DNA from: Pseudeuparius sepicola
Lineage: Eukaryota; Arthropoda; Insecta; Coleoptera; Anthribidae
NCBI GenBank assembly: GCA_963920635.1
Contig: OY987302.1
Span: forward strand, 28,557,278-28,621,277
Reading direction: 5' to 3'
Length of the DNA stretch: 64,000 nt
Shown one piece after another: positions 11,561-22,803 of this stretch. The stretch's first letter is position 1. Each line of letters opens with the position of its first letter. The position numbers were made by a program, and so were the translations under genes. Under the pieces are notes generated by a model that was not told where the DNA came from, did not search any database, and was given only the letters and a program-made list of their open reading frames with translations.

Positions 11561-13825
11561 TTGAATGATAACAACAATGTTCCAGATTATTACATTGCTT
11601 CATATTTAACAATTTTCTTCAGGAAATCACCCCTTCCAACTCCGTCACCTGAAGACGATTCTGATAAAGATCCCGACTATAACCCAGACTCCGATAAAGA
11701 AAATAAGATTCTCAAGTTCTTTACGAGTGAGGATCTTTGGCCCACACTTATTGATAAACTTCTTCTCAGTTTTGAAAAAGGAGAAGTTTTCCCCACACTT
11801 GGAATATGGGAATTCGGTTCTGCCCGTTCACAAAATATGGATCTATCAGATTTTATAAATATACTACCACCTAGAAATGTTAACAGTGATGTAATGGTTC
11901 ATACATTATCGTATGGAGACAATAATGAGTGTGGCGATGGCCATCCAGTACTTCCAATTATTGAGAATAGTGACGGAGCAGTTCTTGCACATGTACCAAC
12001 CAAACCAACAAAGCCTCTCTCAGTAATATCTGACAACGAAGTGAATCCTAAAAAATTAAAAATTACAAATACAACTATAAAAATAAAGGCAAAGAACTTG
12101 AAAAAATTACTACCATCATGTAAAGCGACTTGTCGACAGAAATGCTCCTAAAGGATTAATGAAGAGCAACGAAATCATGTGTTTGAATATTACAGCAAAC
12201 TTAATTTTAGTGAAAAACGGTTATTTCTTGGAAGATTTTTAGAAAAGCGTAATGTAAAATGCTACAGAAGCGAAGCACTTTCCCACAAAAGTGTTTCTTT
12301 AATATACACTCTGCCTTTGCCATGTCAAACACAAATTGCGAAGAAGAAATGAGAGAACAGTTAGTTCAACGGAAGTTTTAAGTAAAACTGAAACCAATAA
12401 GAAGATTATAGTTTGCAAAACTATGTTTTTACACACAATTGGACAAACATGTGACGCTATTATAACCGAATATTTAAATAATATTGATGAGTCGTTTCCA
12501 GAAATAAAAGATAAGATAGGAAGTGCTATAACTAAAATAATGAAAGAAGTGTCATTGGAAAACTACACAAAAATTAAAAACCATATAGATTCTTTTCATC
12601 CAGCTCAATCTCACTATAATATAGCTCACGCACCGAATAGAAGGTATTTACCGAGTAACTTGTCTATTTATAAGTGGTGGGAAGATTTTAAGTGTAAAAT
12701 TAAACCAATATCTTGCGAGACATATAGGAAAGTGTTTGAAAAAGAGAATATTGGATTTTCCAAGCCTACACAAGATGAATGCCCTAGTTGTGTATTATAC
12801 AATAACCATATGCGCCAAGAAAATCAACCCAACACAAACTCGGAAGAAGTTCCTGCTCACCCAGAAGATTGCGCAGAATGTGGACAATACCAGATTCACA
12901 AAAAGCAATACATAGCTGAACGGAAATCGTACGAAGAAGACGTTAGAAAATCATGGGATGATACGACTAAATTATTTGCAGTGGATATGCAAAAAATTCT
13001 TATTATATCCAAAATGACAACGAAAAATTCTTTTTTTGTAAGTCGGTTAATTTAACGAAACATTTGCTAGTTTAGAGAAAAATGGCGTCAATTTTTGCGT
13101 AATGTGGCATGAAGCTGTTAAAGGGCGAACGGGACCCGATGTTGTTTCGACATTCTATAATGTTTTAAAAAAAGTCAATGACAATACAAAAAACATTATT
13201 TTTTGGACAGATAATTGTGCGGCACAAAACAAAAATTGGACGTTGTTTTCGAGCTGTGTGATTTTTGTTAACGAGAATTGGGGTCCAGATACAATAACTT
13301 TTAAATATTTTGAGTCAGGGCACTCTTTTATGAAAGCCGATGCCATTCATGGTGCCATTGGCAAACGATGGAACAAGGCAAAATAAGTTTTTGACTTTGA
13401 AGATCTTCTCAACCTTATAGAAAAATCTTGCCGCAACAATAAAATAATTGAACTTCACTCGGAAGATTTTGTAAATTTTGAAAATGGATGCCACCCTAGA
13501 AAACTGGGGTCAAATTCTATTCCAAAACTGCACGATATTAAAATGTCAATTTAGAAAAGGAAGTAGATCTTTGTTTTACAAAAATGAAATAGATGGCTCA
13601 GACTTTAGAGAAGTTAAAATTTTAAAACCGAAATTTAAACATGTTTTACCTGACCTGAAACAAACCACTGAATGTAGAGGAATTAACCAAGAAAAAAAAG
13701 ACAAGTTAATCAAAGAATTGCTTGGTCAAATGCCACCAAAAAAACAATTATTTTGGCGCCAACTTCCCGTGTCGCAGACATCAGAAGATCTTGGTAAAGT
13801 TATAGGAGAAATTCTAGTAGATTAG
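11561..13825 (+). pseudogene. Broken transposase of element K (RNase H-like, Sola-like?)
   Basis: Several frames of one decayed protein lie in order: 11561-12151, read on through TAA to about 12340; 12336-13055; about 13056-13386, read on through TAA to about 13540; and 13478-13825. The N-terminal part has an acidic serine/proline-rich stretch (SPEDDSDKDPDYNPDSD). Next comes a cysteine motif (CKATCRQKC), then a mid-region with paired cysteines (DECPSC, DCAECG) that suggests zinc binding. The presumed catalytic core follows: FAVDMQ (first Asp), FWTDNCAAQNKN (second Asp) and a downstream GHSFMKADAIHGAI. The C-terminal QLFWRQLPVS block is typical of related insect transposon proteins as I remember them. 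At least two in-frame stops and three frameshifts make it inactive. The function is to cut and paste element K; the exact superfamily is uncertain. Confidence 0.6.
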
Positions 13826-14952
13826 TTTTGTTTTTATTGCGTAAATATTTATTACTTACCAATATTAGTAGATGTGCGTAGGTACCTAACTTACCCATTT
13901 ATGCTGAGTGAAAAAAAAACTGTGAATTTCGAGACTGGTGTAAAATAATAGTACCTAGCTCTATTTTTGGATATAAAATATTGTATAGATATACAAATGT
14001 AAAAAAAATTACACTCCGTTTAATTTATTTTACGCTCAACCAGCTGGACCTATAATAATGCACCTCTCTTTGAGTGTTAAATTGTACATTCAATATTTTA
14101 CATTGTTGACCTATGTCATGTTAAATGATCTAAATATTGTATTGTAAGGTAGATACCATAGGTAAATCGACTTACTTGTTTTTTTATTTGGAAAAATTAC
14201 ATAATTGATTTTTCATTTGTAAAAAATGTGATTTTCTAAATAAGATGAAGTTTAAGTAAGTGTTTTTTAATCATTTTTTTCTCAAAAATTAATCGCATAT
14301 GGTTAAACTTTCATGAATTCCATGTGCTACATGTATATGTTGATTAAAAAAAAAAAGTTCGTACATAAAAAAATGATCAAATAAACCAATTTTTATTGAA
14401 ATATTTTAAAATAATTTGATTTCTCACAAGTACCGATTCTCTACTTACTTGGTTTTTGGTTTGTACGGCAGAATTGTTCCGTTCAGCTGTTGATGTTTTT
14501 GTTGGTGACGCTTTTGCTTGGTATCGTAGCATTAAAGAGAGTGTTGACAGTTGGTCCTCTCTCGTCTCTCGTATTAAATCATACTTTCTCCCTCCTGATA
14601 TGGACGACGAGATTTGGGAACAAATCAAGTCCAGGAAACAGAAGAAGTCTCAGTCTGTGGTTGTTTTCATTGCCCAGCTTGAAACCCTCTTTATGCGACT
14701 TAGTAGACCACCGGCTGAACCCACAAAAATCAAGTACCTTCGACACAATTTGTTACCTGATTATACCTCCCATCTGGCGATGGTTGACATAACTTCTGTA
14801 CTACCAGTAGGTACTTCGTTGAGTCCTAAGTTAGTTTGTTGGAACTGCAACCAACCTAACCATACCTTCCCTAACTGTACCTCTAAGCGAAAGCGATTTT
14901 GTTTTCGTTGTGGCAAGTCTGGTGAGACAGTCAAAACCTGTCCTACCTGTTC

Positions 14953-14959
14953 AAAAAAC
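14953..14959 (+). promoter_or_regulatory. Slippery heptamer A AAA AAC for -1 gag-pol frameshift
   Basis: The gag frame reads TCA AAA AAC TAG, and pol lies in the -1 frame and is open from the slip onward (CTA GGC AAG GTA). A AAA AAC is a canonical -1 recoding heptamer. Having the gag stop directly after it is the expected arrangement. The related element B has the same heptamer at 55573-55579. No downstream pseudoknot was folded. Confidence 0.75.
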
Positions 14960-17900
14960 TAGGCAAGGTAGTGTGCTTTACCGGCCGTCACACTAAACCT
15001 GTCAAGGCCGATGCTCATAAGTGGCAAGAGTGGCTTTCTACCGTCAAACAATTCTATCGTCAACCTTTCAAGCCACAAACCGCCCCTATCTTACTCCAAA
15101 GACATAACGACAACAGATACTTTATCGAGGTCGAAATTTTCTCTCATAAGTTTGTTACACTTCTAGATTCAGGTTGTACCAATACAGTAGTAGGTACTGA
15201 AGGTGTCAATTTTCTCAAAACACTTGATATTAATGTTAATGTATCTCCTTTTAATTCTGTTTGTATGGCGGATGGTGCACTACGCCAAGTCTCTGGTACT
15301 ATCGACTTACCTATCATTGTCGATGGCCATTATTTTTGTCTCCCCGCCTTAGTAGTGCCCTCTCTCTCTTACAATTTTATTATTGGCAGTGATTTCATTA
15401 GATTGTCTGAACCTCTCGTAAATTTCAAGACTAAAGTCTGGAAAATCCAAAACTGTCAAAATGAAAACTTAGTCCCAAATAATATTGACACTTTTCAGAC
15501 ACCAGAATTATTGCTGTATGATACGCCTTCTCTTTGTACTTTGGATACCTTATCTGTCGGTCAGAGAACTTTAGCTGAGAATGTTATTAAATCTTTCGAT
15601 GAGGTTAATAGCGAGAACCGTTTAGCTCGTACGGACCGAATAACTTTGACTATCGATACTGGTGACGCCAAACCGTTCAAAAAACGTCCTTTTCTTATGT
15701 CACCTTATATGCAAAAGATTTTGAACGATGAACTCGATGAGATGTTGAAGTTAGGAGTTGTTGAACCTTCCTCCAGTCCCTGGTCTTCTCCTGTCTTGCT
15801 CGTTAAGAAAAAGACTGGTGAATATAGATTTTGTTTTGATGGACGACCACTTAATGAGATAACTAAACGCGACTCCTACCCTCTCCCTCACATCGATCGT
15901 ATCTTAAATATGTTACGTAACGCTAAGTTCATTTCTTCAATTGACTTACGTAAATCTTTCTGGCAAATACCTTTAGATCCCGCTTCTCGTGAAAAAACTG
16001 CATTTAGTGTTTTAGGTCGCGGACTGTTTCAGTTTGTAACGATGCCCTTCGGCTTATGTAATGCCGCGCAAACACAACAACGTTTAGTCGACGCTATCTT
16101 TGGTCCGCGCTACGAACCTAACATTTTTTGTTATCTTGATGATATCATAATATGTTCCTCAACTTTTGAAGAACACCTGCATTTATTAACTGAAGTTAAA
16201 AACAGACTTAAGGAAGCTAACCTAACTATTAATCTAAAAAAATTTTAGTTTTTCAAAGTTTCTTTGAAGTTTCTTAGTTTTATTGTGGGAAACAACTCCT
16301 TACGTACCGACCCCGAAAAGATATCTGCTATGGTCAATTACCCTCAACCGACGACAACTACCGAGGTAAAGCGATTTGTTGGGATGTGTTCTTGGTATCG
16401 ACGCTTTATTAAAGATTTTTTCACTTTAGTGTCCCCACTTAACGACCTTCTAAAATGCAGAAAGAGAAAACAGCCAATATCTTGGAATTCTGCCTCTAAG
16501 AGTTCTTTCACTAAAATTAAATCTGCCTTAGTTTACTCTCCTGTGCTTGTACAGCCTGATTTTTCGAAACCTTTTATTATTCAATCTGATGCTTCGAACA
16601 CCAGTCTCGGTGGTGTATTAACACAAGTTTTAGAGGGTGAAGAAAAGGTCATCGCTTATGCGAGTAGGTCGCTTTCACGTGCAGAAAGAAACTATTCAGT
16701 GGCAGAACGTTAGTGTCTAGCTGTTATCTTTGGTATTGAAAAATTCCGTCCTTATGTGGAAGGCACTAAATTTACTGTAATAACAGACCACTATTCTCTT
16801 CTCTAGTTAAATAATTTAAAAAATCCTACTGGTAAGTTAGCACGTTGGTCTGTTAGACTGAGACAACACGATTTTGATCTCGTACACCGTAAAGGTGCTT
16901 TAAATGTCGTTCCTGATGCGCTCAGCCGTATGTTCACTTCCGTCCCACAAATTGCTTTACTTGAGGTTGATATAGAACGTATCGATCCCTGGTACAATGA
17001 ACTTAGAGACAATATCTTAAAATCTCCCAGTGATTATCAGCAATGGAAGGTTGAGAACGGTAAAATTTTTAAGTTTATATCTAGCAATATTCCTTTCCAA
17101 ACTAACATTACCGAGTGGAAAACGTTAGTTCCAAAGCCACAGAGAGCTGAAGTTCTGCATGCTTGCCATGACCCACCTACCTCTGCTAACCTAGGTTTTT
17201 ACAAAACTCTTGCTAGAGTGCCTGGACATTTTTATTCGCCAAGACTTCGCCAGGATGTTCTTAAATATGTTCGTTCTTGTAAAGTTTGTGGAGCACAAAA
17301 AATGCCGAATTTCGCTCGAATGGGTTTCATGGGCAGGGAAAAAGAAGTTCAGTTCCCTTGGCAAATTATCGCTCTTGATCTAATTGGTCCTTTACCCCGT
17401 TCCAAACAAGGTTATAATAGCTGGCTGCTAGTCATTGGAGATTGGTTCACTAAGTGCACTCTGGTTCATCCCTTACGTAACGCTAAAGCTAAAAATATCG
17501 TCGATTTCCTTGAAAATCTTGTCTTTCTTGTATTTGGAGTACCTCAATTTGTTATCTGTGACAATGCATCTAACCTTAGTGGCAAGGAGCTACGTACCTT
17601 GTGTGATAAGTACAAAGTACAGAAAATTTGGTACAATGCTGTGTACTCTGCACAGTGTAATTTTGTCGAACGGTCCAATAAGACTATTGATACCGCTATT
17701 AGGTGTTATATCGATGAACATCAAAATTGGGATAGGGAACTTTTCAAGTTACAACAAGCTATCAATACAGCTAAGCATGAAGTCACTAAGTTCTCTCCTG
17801 CCTTTCTTAATTTTGCTCGCCATGTGCCTTTATCTGGTAATTACTACGGGACTATGCCTTTGAATAACGATGATATTGAAATTCTACCTGGTAGTAGAGA

Positions 17901-18246
17901 TTCTTACGCTTCTGAAATTGTGGGTCTCACTGAAGTTTTTCGTGACGTACATCAAAATTTACATGCCGCTTATCTGCGTAATTCCAGAGCCTACAATCTC
18001 AGAAAGCGAGAAGCCTCTTTTTCAGTTGGAGACCAGGTCTGGCGTAGGAACAAAGTTTTATCTAGTGCCGGCAATAGATTTTCTGCCAAATTAGCACCGA
18101 AGTATGTACTTTGTACTGTCAAAAAGAAATTGTCACGTCTTGTCTATACCTTAACCAATCCAGACGGTTCAAATGCCGGAAACTGGCATATCAAAGACCT
18201 TAAGCCGTATCATGCATTTGTGGATGAATCCTCAGATTCATCATAA
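14960..18246 (+). pseudogene. pol: pol of element A: protease, RT, RNase H, integrase
   Basis: It is one continuous frame (phase of 14971) broken only by three TAG codons at 16246, 16711 and 16810. Domain order: aspartic protease (LLDSGCTNTVV, later IIGSDF); reverse transcriptase with YLDDIII at about 16130-16152; RNase H (QSDASNTSLGG, then YASRSLSRAERNY); integrase. In integrase the N-terminal zinc motif has lost one histidine (PTSANLG where element B has PTGGHFG), but both cysteines remain. The catalytic triad is present as ALDLIGP, CDNASN and VERSN with 35 residues between the last two. A GPY/F-like C-terminal segment is degenerate. Pol is presumably made as a Gag-Pol fusion by -1 frameshifting. 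The stops make this copy non-functional unless suppressed. Confidence 0.88.
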
Positions 18247-20234
18247 CTTTCTCGTGTCCAAATCTGCTCTACAAAGTGTGTTCATTCTACACTTTGTTAC
18301 TTACCTAATCCAACATCTCGACTCTTATAGTGTCAGGTACTTTTGAGAGACTGATCACCTCTTAATACGGCCCTGCTCTTATTTTCTTATGTTGAAGACT
18401 TAGTTTTGAACTTCGTTCTTCACTATGGAATGTCGTTAACGTGACGGCATTGCGTACTTTCTATATTTTGTCTGCTAGCTACGAGCTATTGCCTACCTTA
18501 TTGTGACATGTCTAGACATACCTACCATATGTATCTCTTATTTTTCTTGTACAAGACTTATCGATTATTTATATTATCGCCGTACAAAGCTTACCGTATG
18601 TATTATCGTACCGTTACCTACTAAGTCGAATAGTGACTCTATTTCGACTAAGTCATTTATCTTACCCTGGGTCGATGGGTTGTACAAAGTTTCTCACTAT
18701 GTGTGGCATTTTTCGGAAGGGATTTTTAGAAGCCGATAGTTTCTGAGAACAGTACCCCATGCCTTACCGTACCTATTGTGTCTAAGCCTTAGACTTACTC
18801 ACTGTTTACCGTATCTGTCAGTCAACAGACTTATCTTGTATGTGGAGTAAACTTACCCTTACCTTCACTTTTCAAACTGCCCCAGAGTTCTAGTAGCATC
18901 AATTGTGCAACGTTAATTGCTACTTTTGGTGGTAGCATGTAGTTAGACTTGCCAACCATTTAACGCATGTTACTATGGGTCAGCGGTGGACACACGCATA
19001 ATTAAAATTCTAGGTATTTAGCAAGAACTTTATCTGGATATCTATCGAGTTACAGTTAGCTGAACATCGAGTCTAACTAATAACATTCCATAACTGCCAT
19101 CTCAATTTATCTTTGTTCTCTTACCTGCTATCGACCTATTTGATTTAGTGCCCTGTCGTTAGCTAGCTCTTAGCTAGAATGTTTGTTTTTAGTAGTTTTT
19201 GGTAGTTTCGTCCAGGACATAACATCTAGTCCTAGCAGTTTGTTTGGTATTACTTAGAGGGTCCTGAGTTCTGTTCAGTGTAGATTTCCCTGACATTTCC
19301 CTTCTCCTTTTTAGTTTTTATTTGTTTAGTTCGAAGCTGGTCATAACCATTCCATGTTAGACTCCTATTGGGTCCTGGGAATATTAAAAATAGAGCAAGG
19401 TGCCTGAGGGTGAACGGTCGTATTCTCAGCATGAAATGATTTTGTCCAGTGGGATTATTTAACTTCCCTATTATATCTACACCGACAGTTAACAGCCACC
19501 CTTATTACCTAATTTGTCGTTTATCCGTTTATTGTTTGTTTTGTACCTTCTAAGTTAAGCTCTTCCTTAGCTTAGACCCATATCGCACAACTGACGTGTA
19601 TGACGGACTGAAACCCCCTTGTACACTTTGTCGGATTATCTCTATCTCTTACCTGACTCTTCATGAGTACGTATCTATGTTATCTCTGATTTTTGTTATC
19701 TTTGGTCTTGTTATCATTGACTTCATCCTGTCTGTAGTGTTTTAGTTTTTTTTTGCGTTTTCACTCTTTCTTCCATCTTTCTGCATTGCCCTTGTTAAGG
19801 ATGTTTAAATGGAGTAGAGATGGTAGATTTAGCCTGCAATCTTGCGGCGAGGATTGTCAGTTTGTCTACACCTGACTTTCCGTGTATCGTAGACCTTGGT
19901 ACAGGTTGTCTCGGCTGTGTCTCTTCCTTGGTTAGTCACTGTTGCCTCGGGCATACGGTTTCACACTCTTGGTGTTCCGCGATAGGGGACCAAGAGTGCC
20001 ATATGTTGTGTGTTTCTTTGATTATCTCTAGGGGAGTCATGGCTGATGCAATTTTGGATCGAGCTTCTAAGGGAGCCTTTTTTTTTCTTTCTTCTCTCCC
20101 TCATTTTAGTATAAGTTTTCTTGGGGTGATCGAGGGTTGTCTTAGTATTTTACTTTTGGGTTTTTAAAATAGTCCACTGGGCGAACTATTTTTTTTCGGA
20201 GGGGGGTAGCGTAGCGTTTTTTTTTTTTCGGTAA
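18247..20234 (+). other. Long non-coding 3' region of element A
   Basis: About 2 kb lies between pol and the 3' LTR with no env-like gene. The frame at 19820-20167 is not convincing. Two blocks are conserved with element B: 19041-19077 (TCTATCGAGT... GAACATCGAGTCTAAC) against 59071-59106, and about 19571-19625 (AGACCCA... CTGACGTGTATGACGG... TGAAACCC) against about 59880-59936. A purine run GGAGGGGGG at 20198-20206 is the likely polypurine tract, followed by TAGCGTAGCG and a T-run before the recognisable LTR start. Confidence 0.7.
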
Positions 20235-21893
20235 TGATATTTTAATTAAAATCTCATTTTACCTGGAACCGCTACTGGTATTTTGCATTAATTTCATTAT
20301 CGAACACTTTCTCATCTCTTTAACCTATCATTGTTTTTGTTTACTTCTGAAGTCTGTGACCCATATTCAGTTTGACATTTGTCACAGTACTATCGAATGG
20401 GACTGTTACTAAAAATGGACTACGTACCGTTCTGTTCTTTTTTACTGTTTTGTGGTGATCTGTTTGTAGTGTTCCCTCGAGTGTTCCATCTGTGCTTCCA
20501 ATTATCTATGGTCATCGTAGGATTTTGTTTTTTTGGGAATGACAAATGTCAGATTGCGGGTGATAGAACCTCACTTTTTGGGTGCTTCTGATGGAAAACG
20601 GATGCGGGTCTTTTTCACCTGGCGATATCTGAAAAATCAAGACCATCCGTTGCAACAAGCCGTGTGAAAACGTTTGTCTCGCTCTGGCGGATCGTAGTAA
20701 AGTGATATTTTCAAACGTTGGCCCCAAATCGTCATTTTCTGGTGAAAAGTAAAGAGCATATCGTTTATGGTTTTCTCTCCGCTCTTAAAGGCTTTTCCAC
20801 CAATTTTCCGCTGTTTCCTGATGCTGACAAGTAAGTTTTCGATAAATGATGACTTCTAACGTGATTAAGTAGTAAAATTTTCTTGTCTTATCTTCTGGAA
20901 AAAAACTCATTCTGATGTAAGTGATTACTTAAATGCTTTACAAGGTATTCATTAATCAATTTTAGGTTTTTCCATGGTGCGTGATTGCTTTTCGATAGTA
21001 CCTGCTTGTCCTTCGATGGTGCCTACTTGTTCAGTATTGCATTCAGACACGTTTTTCATTACCTATCGGACGTGTGATGTCTGACAGCCTATGTCTGCTG
21101 GGGTAGTACTTGTACTGTACTACGACTCTTATCGAACCTGTCTACGCTTATCATCTGACCCAGAGTAGCACCGAGGATGTCCACAGCACAAATTAAGGCC
21201 AGTGAAGCATTAAGCGTTAGGTCGTTTTCATATAAACATAATTATAAACTATAATCTTTTCTGAAACTTTAGACAAGCATTTTAATAACTTTTATCACTC
21301 ATATATATACAGTGCCTGCTTATTCCCCATATATTTTATGTGTCAAATGAGAAACTTAGGAAGCGAAGTTCATGAACGTCGTCCCCCTTTTTACATGGTT
21401 AATATTTTTAACTTATTCTTGCGTTAAGAATAAGACGGTACTACCTATGACTATTTAGGTTCTCTTTTGATTAATTACAATTTTATGCTGACTGACTCAA
21501 TTTATCTCATTTTTATTTTACTACATAGTCAGTCCAGTGGCGTACCATTTATGAAAATTCTTTTTCGAACTTTTTCATACATAATTGTCAACTACATTGT
21601 TAACACTATTGTAAATTTTTAGTAACACCTTTCTCTTCAAATTCAACAACTTTCCAACCTCAAAATAAAGTTATAGTTTTTTCTGTGTTTAAACTTAACT
21701 TTTTGCATTTTTATTTTCTTGTACCCAAAATACAGTGGCGCTCAACAAATTTCTTTTTTTGTAATCAATTTTATTTCTCTCATTACCAGTTAGCCAAATA
21801 CATTACTCAGTGTTTACCAAAATAAATCCGCCTGCGTGGCGGAGAGCTGCCGTTCGCATAGTTGCTGCACTCAAAAAAAAATAAAACGGTGCA
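20235..21893 (+). repeat. 3' LTR of element A
   Basis: It aligns with 7431-9688 over its whole length and lacks the hAT-type MITE, which gives an intact empty site at the single CGGGTGAT near 20556. Small indels include loss of about 56 bp after CTTCTAAC and an extra segment near 21408-21425. It ends GGTGCA at 21893, after which the flanks of the two LTRs diverge. ORFs inside it (20379-20591 and its antisense) are not genes. Confidence 0.85.
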
Positions 21894-22164
21894 ATGGGGC
21901 AGTCATTACTTCACAACACTCAAAAAAGTATATAAGTTTGAAAGTAAGTAAGTTTGAAAGTAAGAAAATGGCGCGAAATTTAAAATTACATCTCTTAATT
22001 TATTTATTTAATTTATTTAGGTATTTAATTTTCTAATTTTATACAAAATATAATAATAATAATTGTTAGGGATTTTCTAACACATCATATTTTTTATTTT
22101 CTTACTTTTCGGGACTAAACATATTTTCAAATTTAAATTATTTTTTTACGCGCTTAAAATGTTT

Positions 22165-22430
22165 GCACGCCATTGCGCATGCGCGCGAAGAGTAGCGAAG
22201 TGGACGGCCGGGAGAGACAGAGGAAGCTCGCTCGAACACGCCGAGAAAAGTCAGAAGAAACCGCGCGGTTCGCGAAAATTATTTTCGAATTTTATCATCA
22301 TCGTGTCCGACTCCAGTGGCTAATCTCCAGACTCAAGACCAAGGAAATCAAAAACCAAGAGAGGTTCCGCAACCGCATTTCCTACAGGACTTAAAAATAA
22401 GGTAGGCGAACATGCGTAATTTTTCTAATC
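22165..22430 (+). promoter_or_regulatory. CpG-rich segment with NRF1-like palindrome
   Basis: TGCGCATGCGC at 22174-22184 is an NRF1-type palindrome. It is followed by about 120 bp that are unusually CpG-rich for this window, and the block ends in a possible splice donor (AATAAG|GTAGGC at about 22400). This could be the leader of the BEL-like remnant downstream or the promoter of a host gene. The plus-strand frame at 22173-22394 is arginine-rich and unrecognised. From 21894 to 22164 there is only AT-rich DNA. Confidence 0.35.
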
Positions 22431-22803
22431 TTTTCATCGTTTCTCTTTCCGCATTATTTAACCTCAATTTCGCAACGAACCGCGCTCCTATGAAACAGTC
22501 CTACTATCGTCCGAAACATTTTGATCTTCCTCCCCTGATTTGTTTAAAAAATTGAGTGTTAAATAAAAAGTGATTTCATTCATATTAAATATATCTTTAA
22601 AGCCCTCAAAGTGTTCAAGGTCAACGATTTTCGCCAGGCTTTGACGTGGGATCCCAGCAACGACTTGCGACGCAATTTTTTGTGTCCAATGTTTACATTT
22701 TTTCAACGAATCCGCACACGCGGCTATTAATAGTAACGAAAGGCCGTACCTACCAATATTATAGGTACAGTTTGTCCCTTTTAACTCTGGTTAGTTTCCA
22801 ATC

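Larger units (their letters stand above)
10531..14471 (+). mobile_element. DNA transposon K (3.94 kb) inserted in gag A, AATT target
   Basis: The terminal inverted repeats are 29 bp, beginning CTGCCGTACAAACCAAAAAC at both ends, and are flanked by AATT at 10527-10530 and 14472-14475. Subterminal copies of the ACCAAGTAAGTC word recur near 10550 and 10757, with related words near 10842 and 14168, and the inverted TIR copy near 14445. It encodes a broken DDE-like transposase (11561-13825) and carries its own 0.3-kb MITE. A 4-bp duplication is a property of Sola-type elements, and the transposase motifs (DNC..QNKN) are compatible, but the superfamily is not settled. Confidence 0.85.
9878..14962 (+). 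pseudogene. gag: gag of element A, split by transposon K
   Basis: Translation starts at the ATG at 9878 (MDATTFTV). Residues about 12-45 form a SAP-like helix pair (DELNYELKIRNL, then GEKRKIL). The capsid-like region is cut at 10530 by element K and resumes in the same phase at 14476. Removing K and one AATT copy restores an uninterrupted frame across the junction. The C-terminus has a CCHC knuckle (CWNC, H, C at about 14839-14880) and a second cysteine cluster (CFRC...CPTC) lacking the usual histidine. Translation stops at TAG 14960-14962, immediately after a slippery heptamer leading into pol. Gag would form the virus-like particle and bind element RNA. The reading frame is otherwise open, so the damage is the insertion itself. 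Confidence 0.85.
7431..21893 (+). mobile_element. Ty3/gypsy LTR retrotransposon A with nested insertions
   Basis: Two direct LTRs (7431-9688 and 20235-21893) enclose, in order, a tRNA-Lys-like primer site, gag, protease, reverse transcriptase, RNase H and integrase. The RT-RNaseH-IN order marks Ty3/gypsy. Two later insertions disrupt it: a hAT-type MITE in the left LTR and the 3.94-kb transposon K inside gag. Three TAG codons break pol. The LTRs differ by several indels, so the copy is not young. I could not find a clear target duplication at the outer ends. Element B at 52105-63205 belongs to the same lineage. Confidence 0.9.

Noticed and set aside
19820..20167. 115-residue plus-strand frame after pol of A, possibly env
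   Set aside because: It lacks a signal peptide, glycoprotein cysteine pattern and any counterpart in element B; it lies in the non-coding 3' region.
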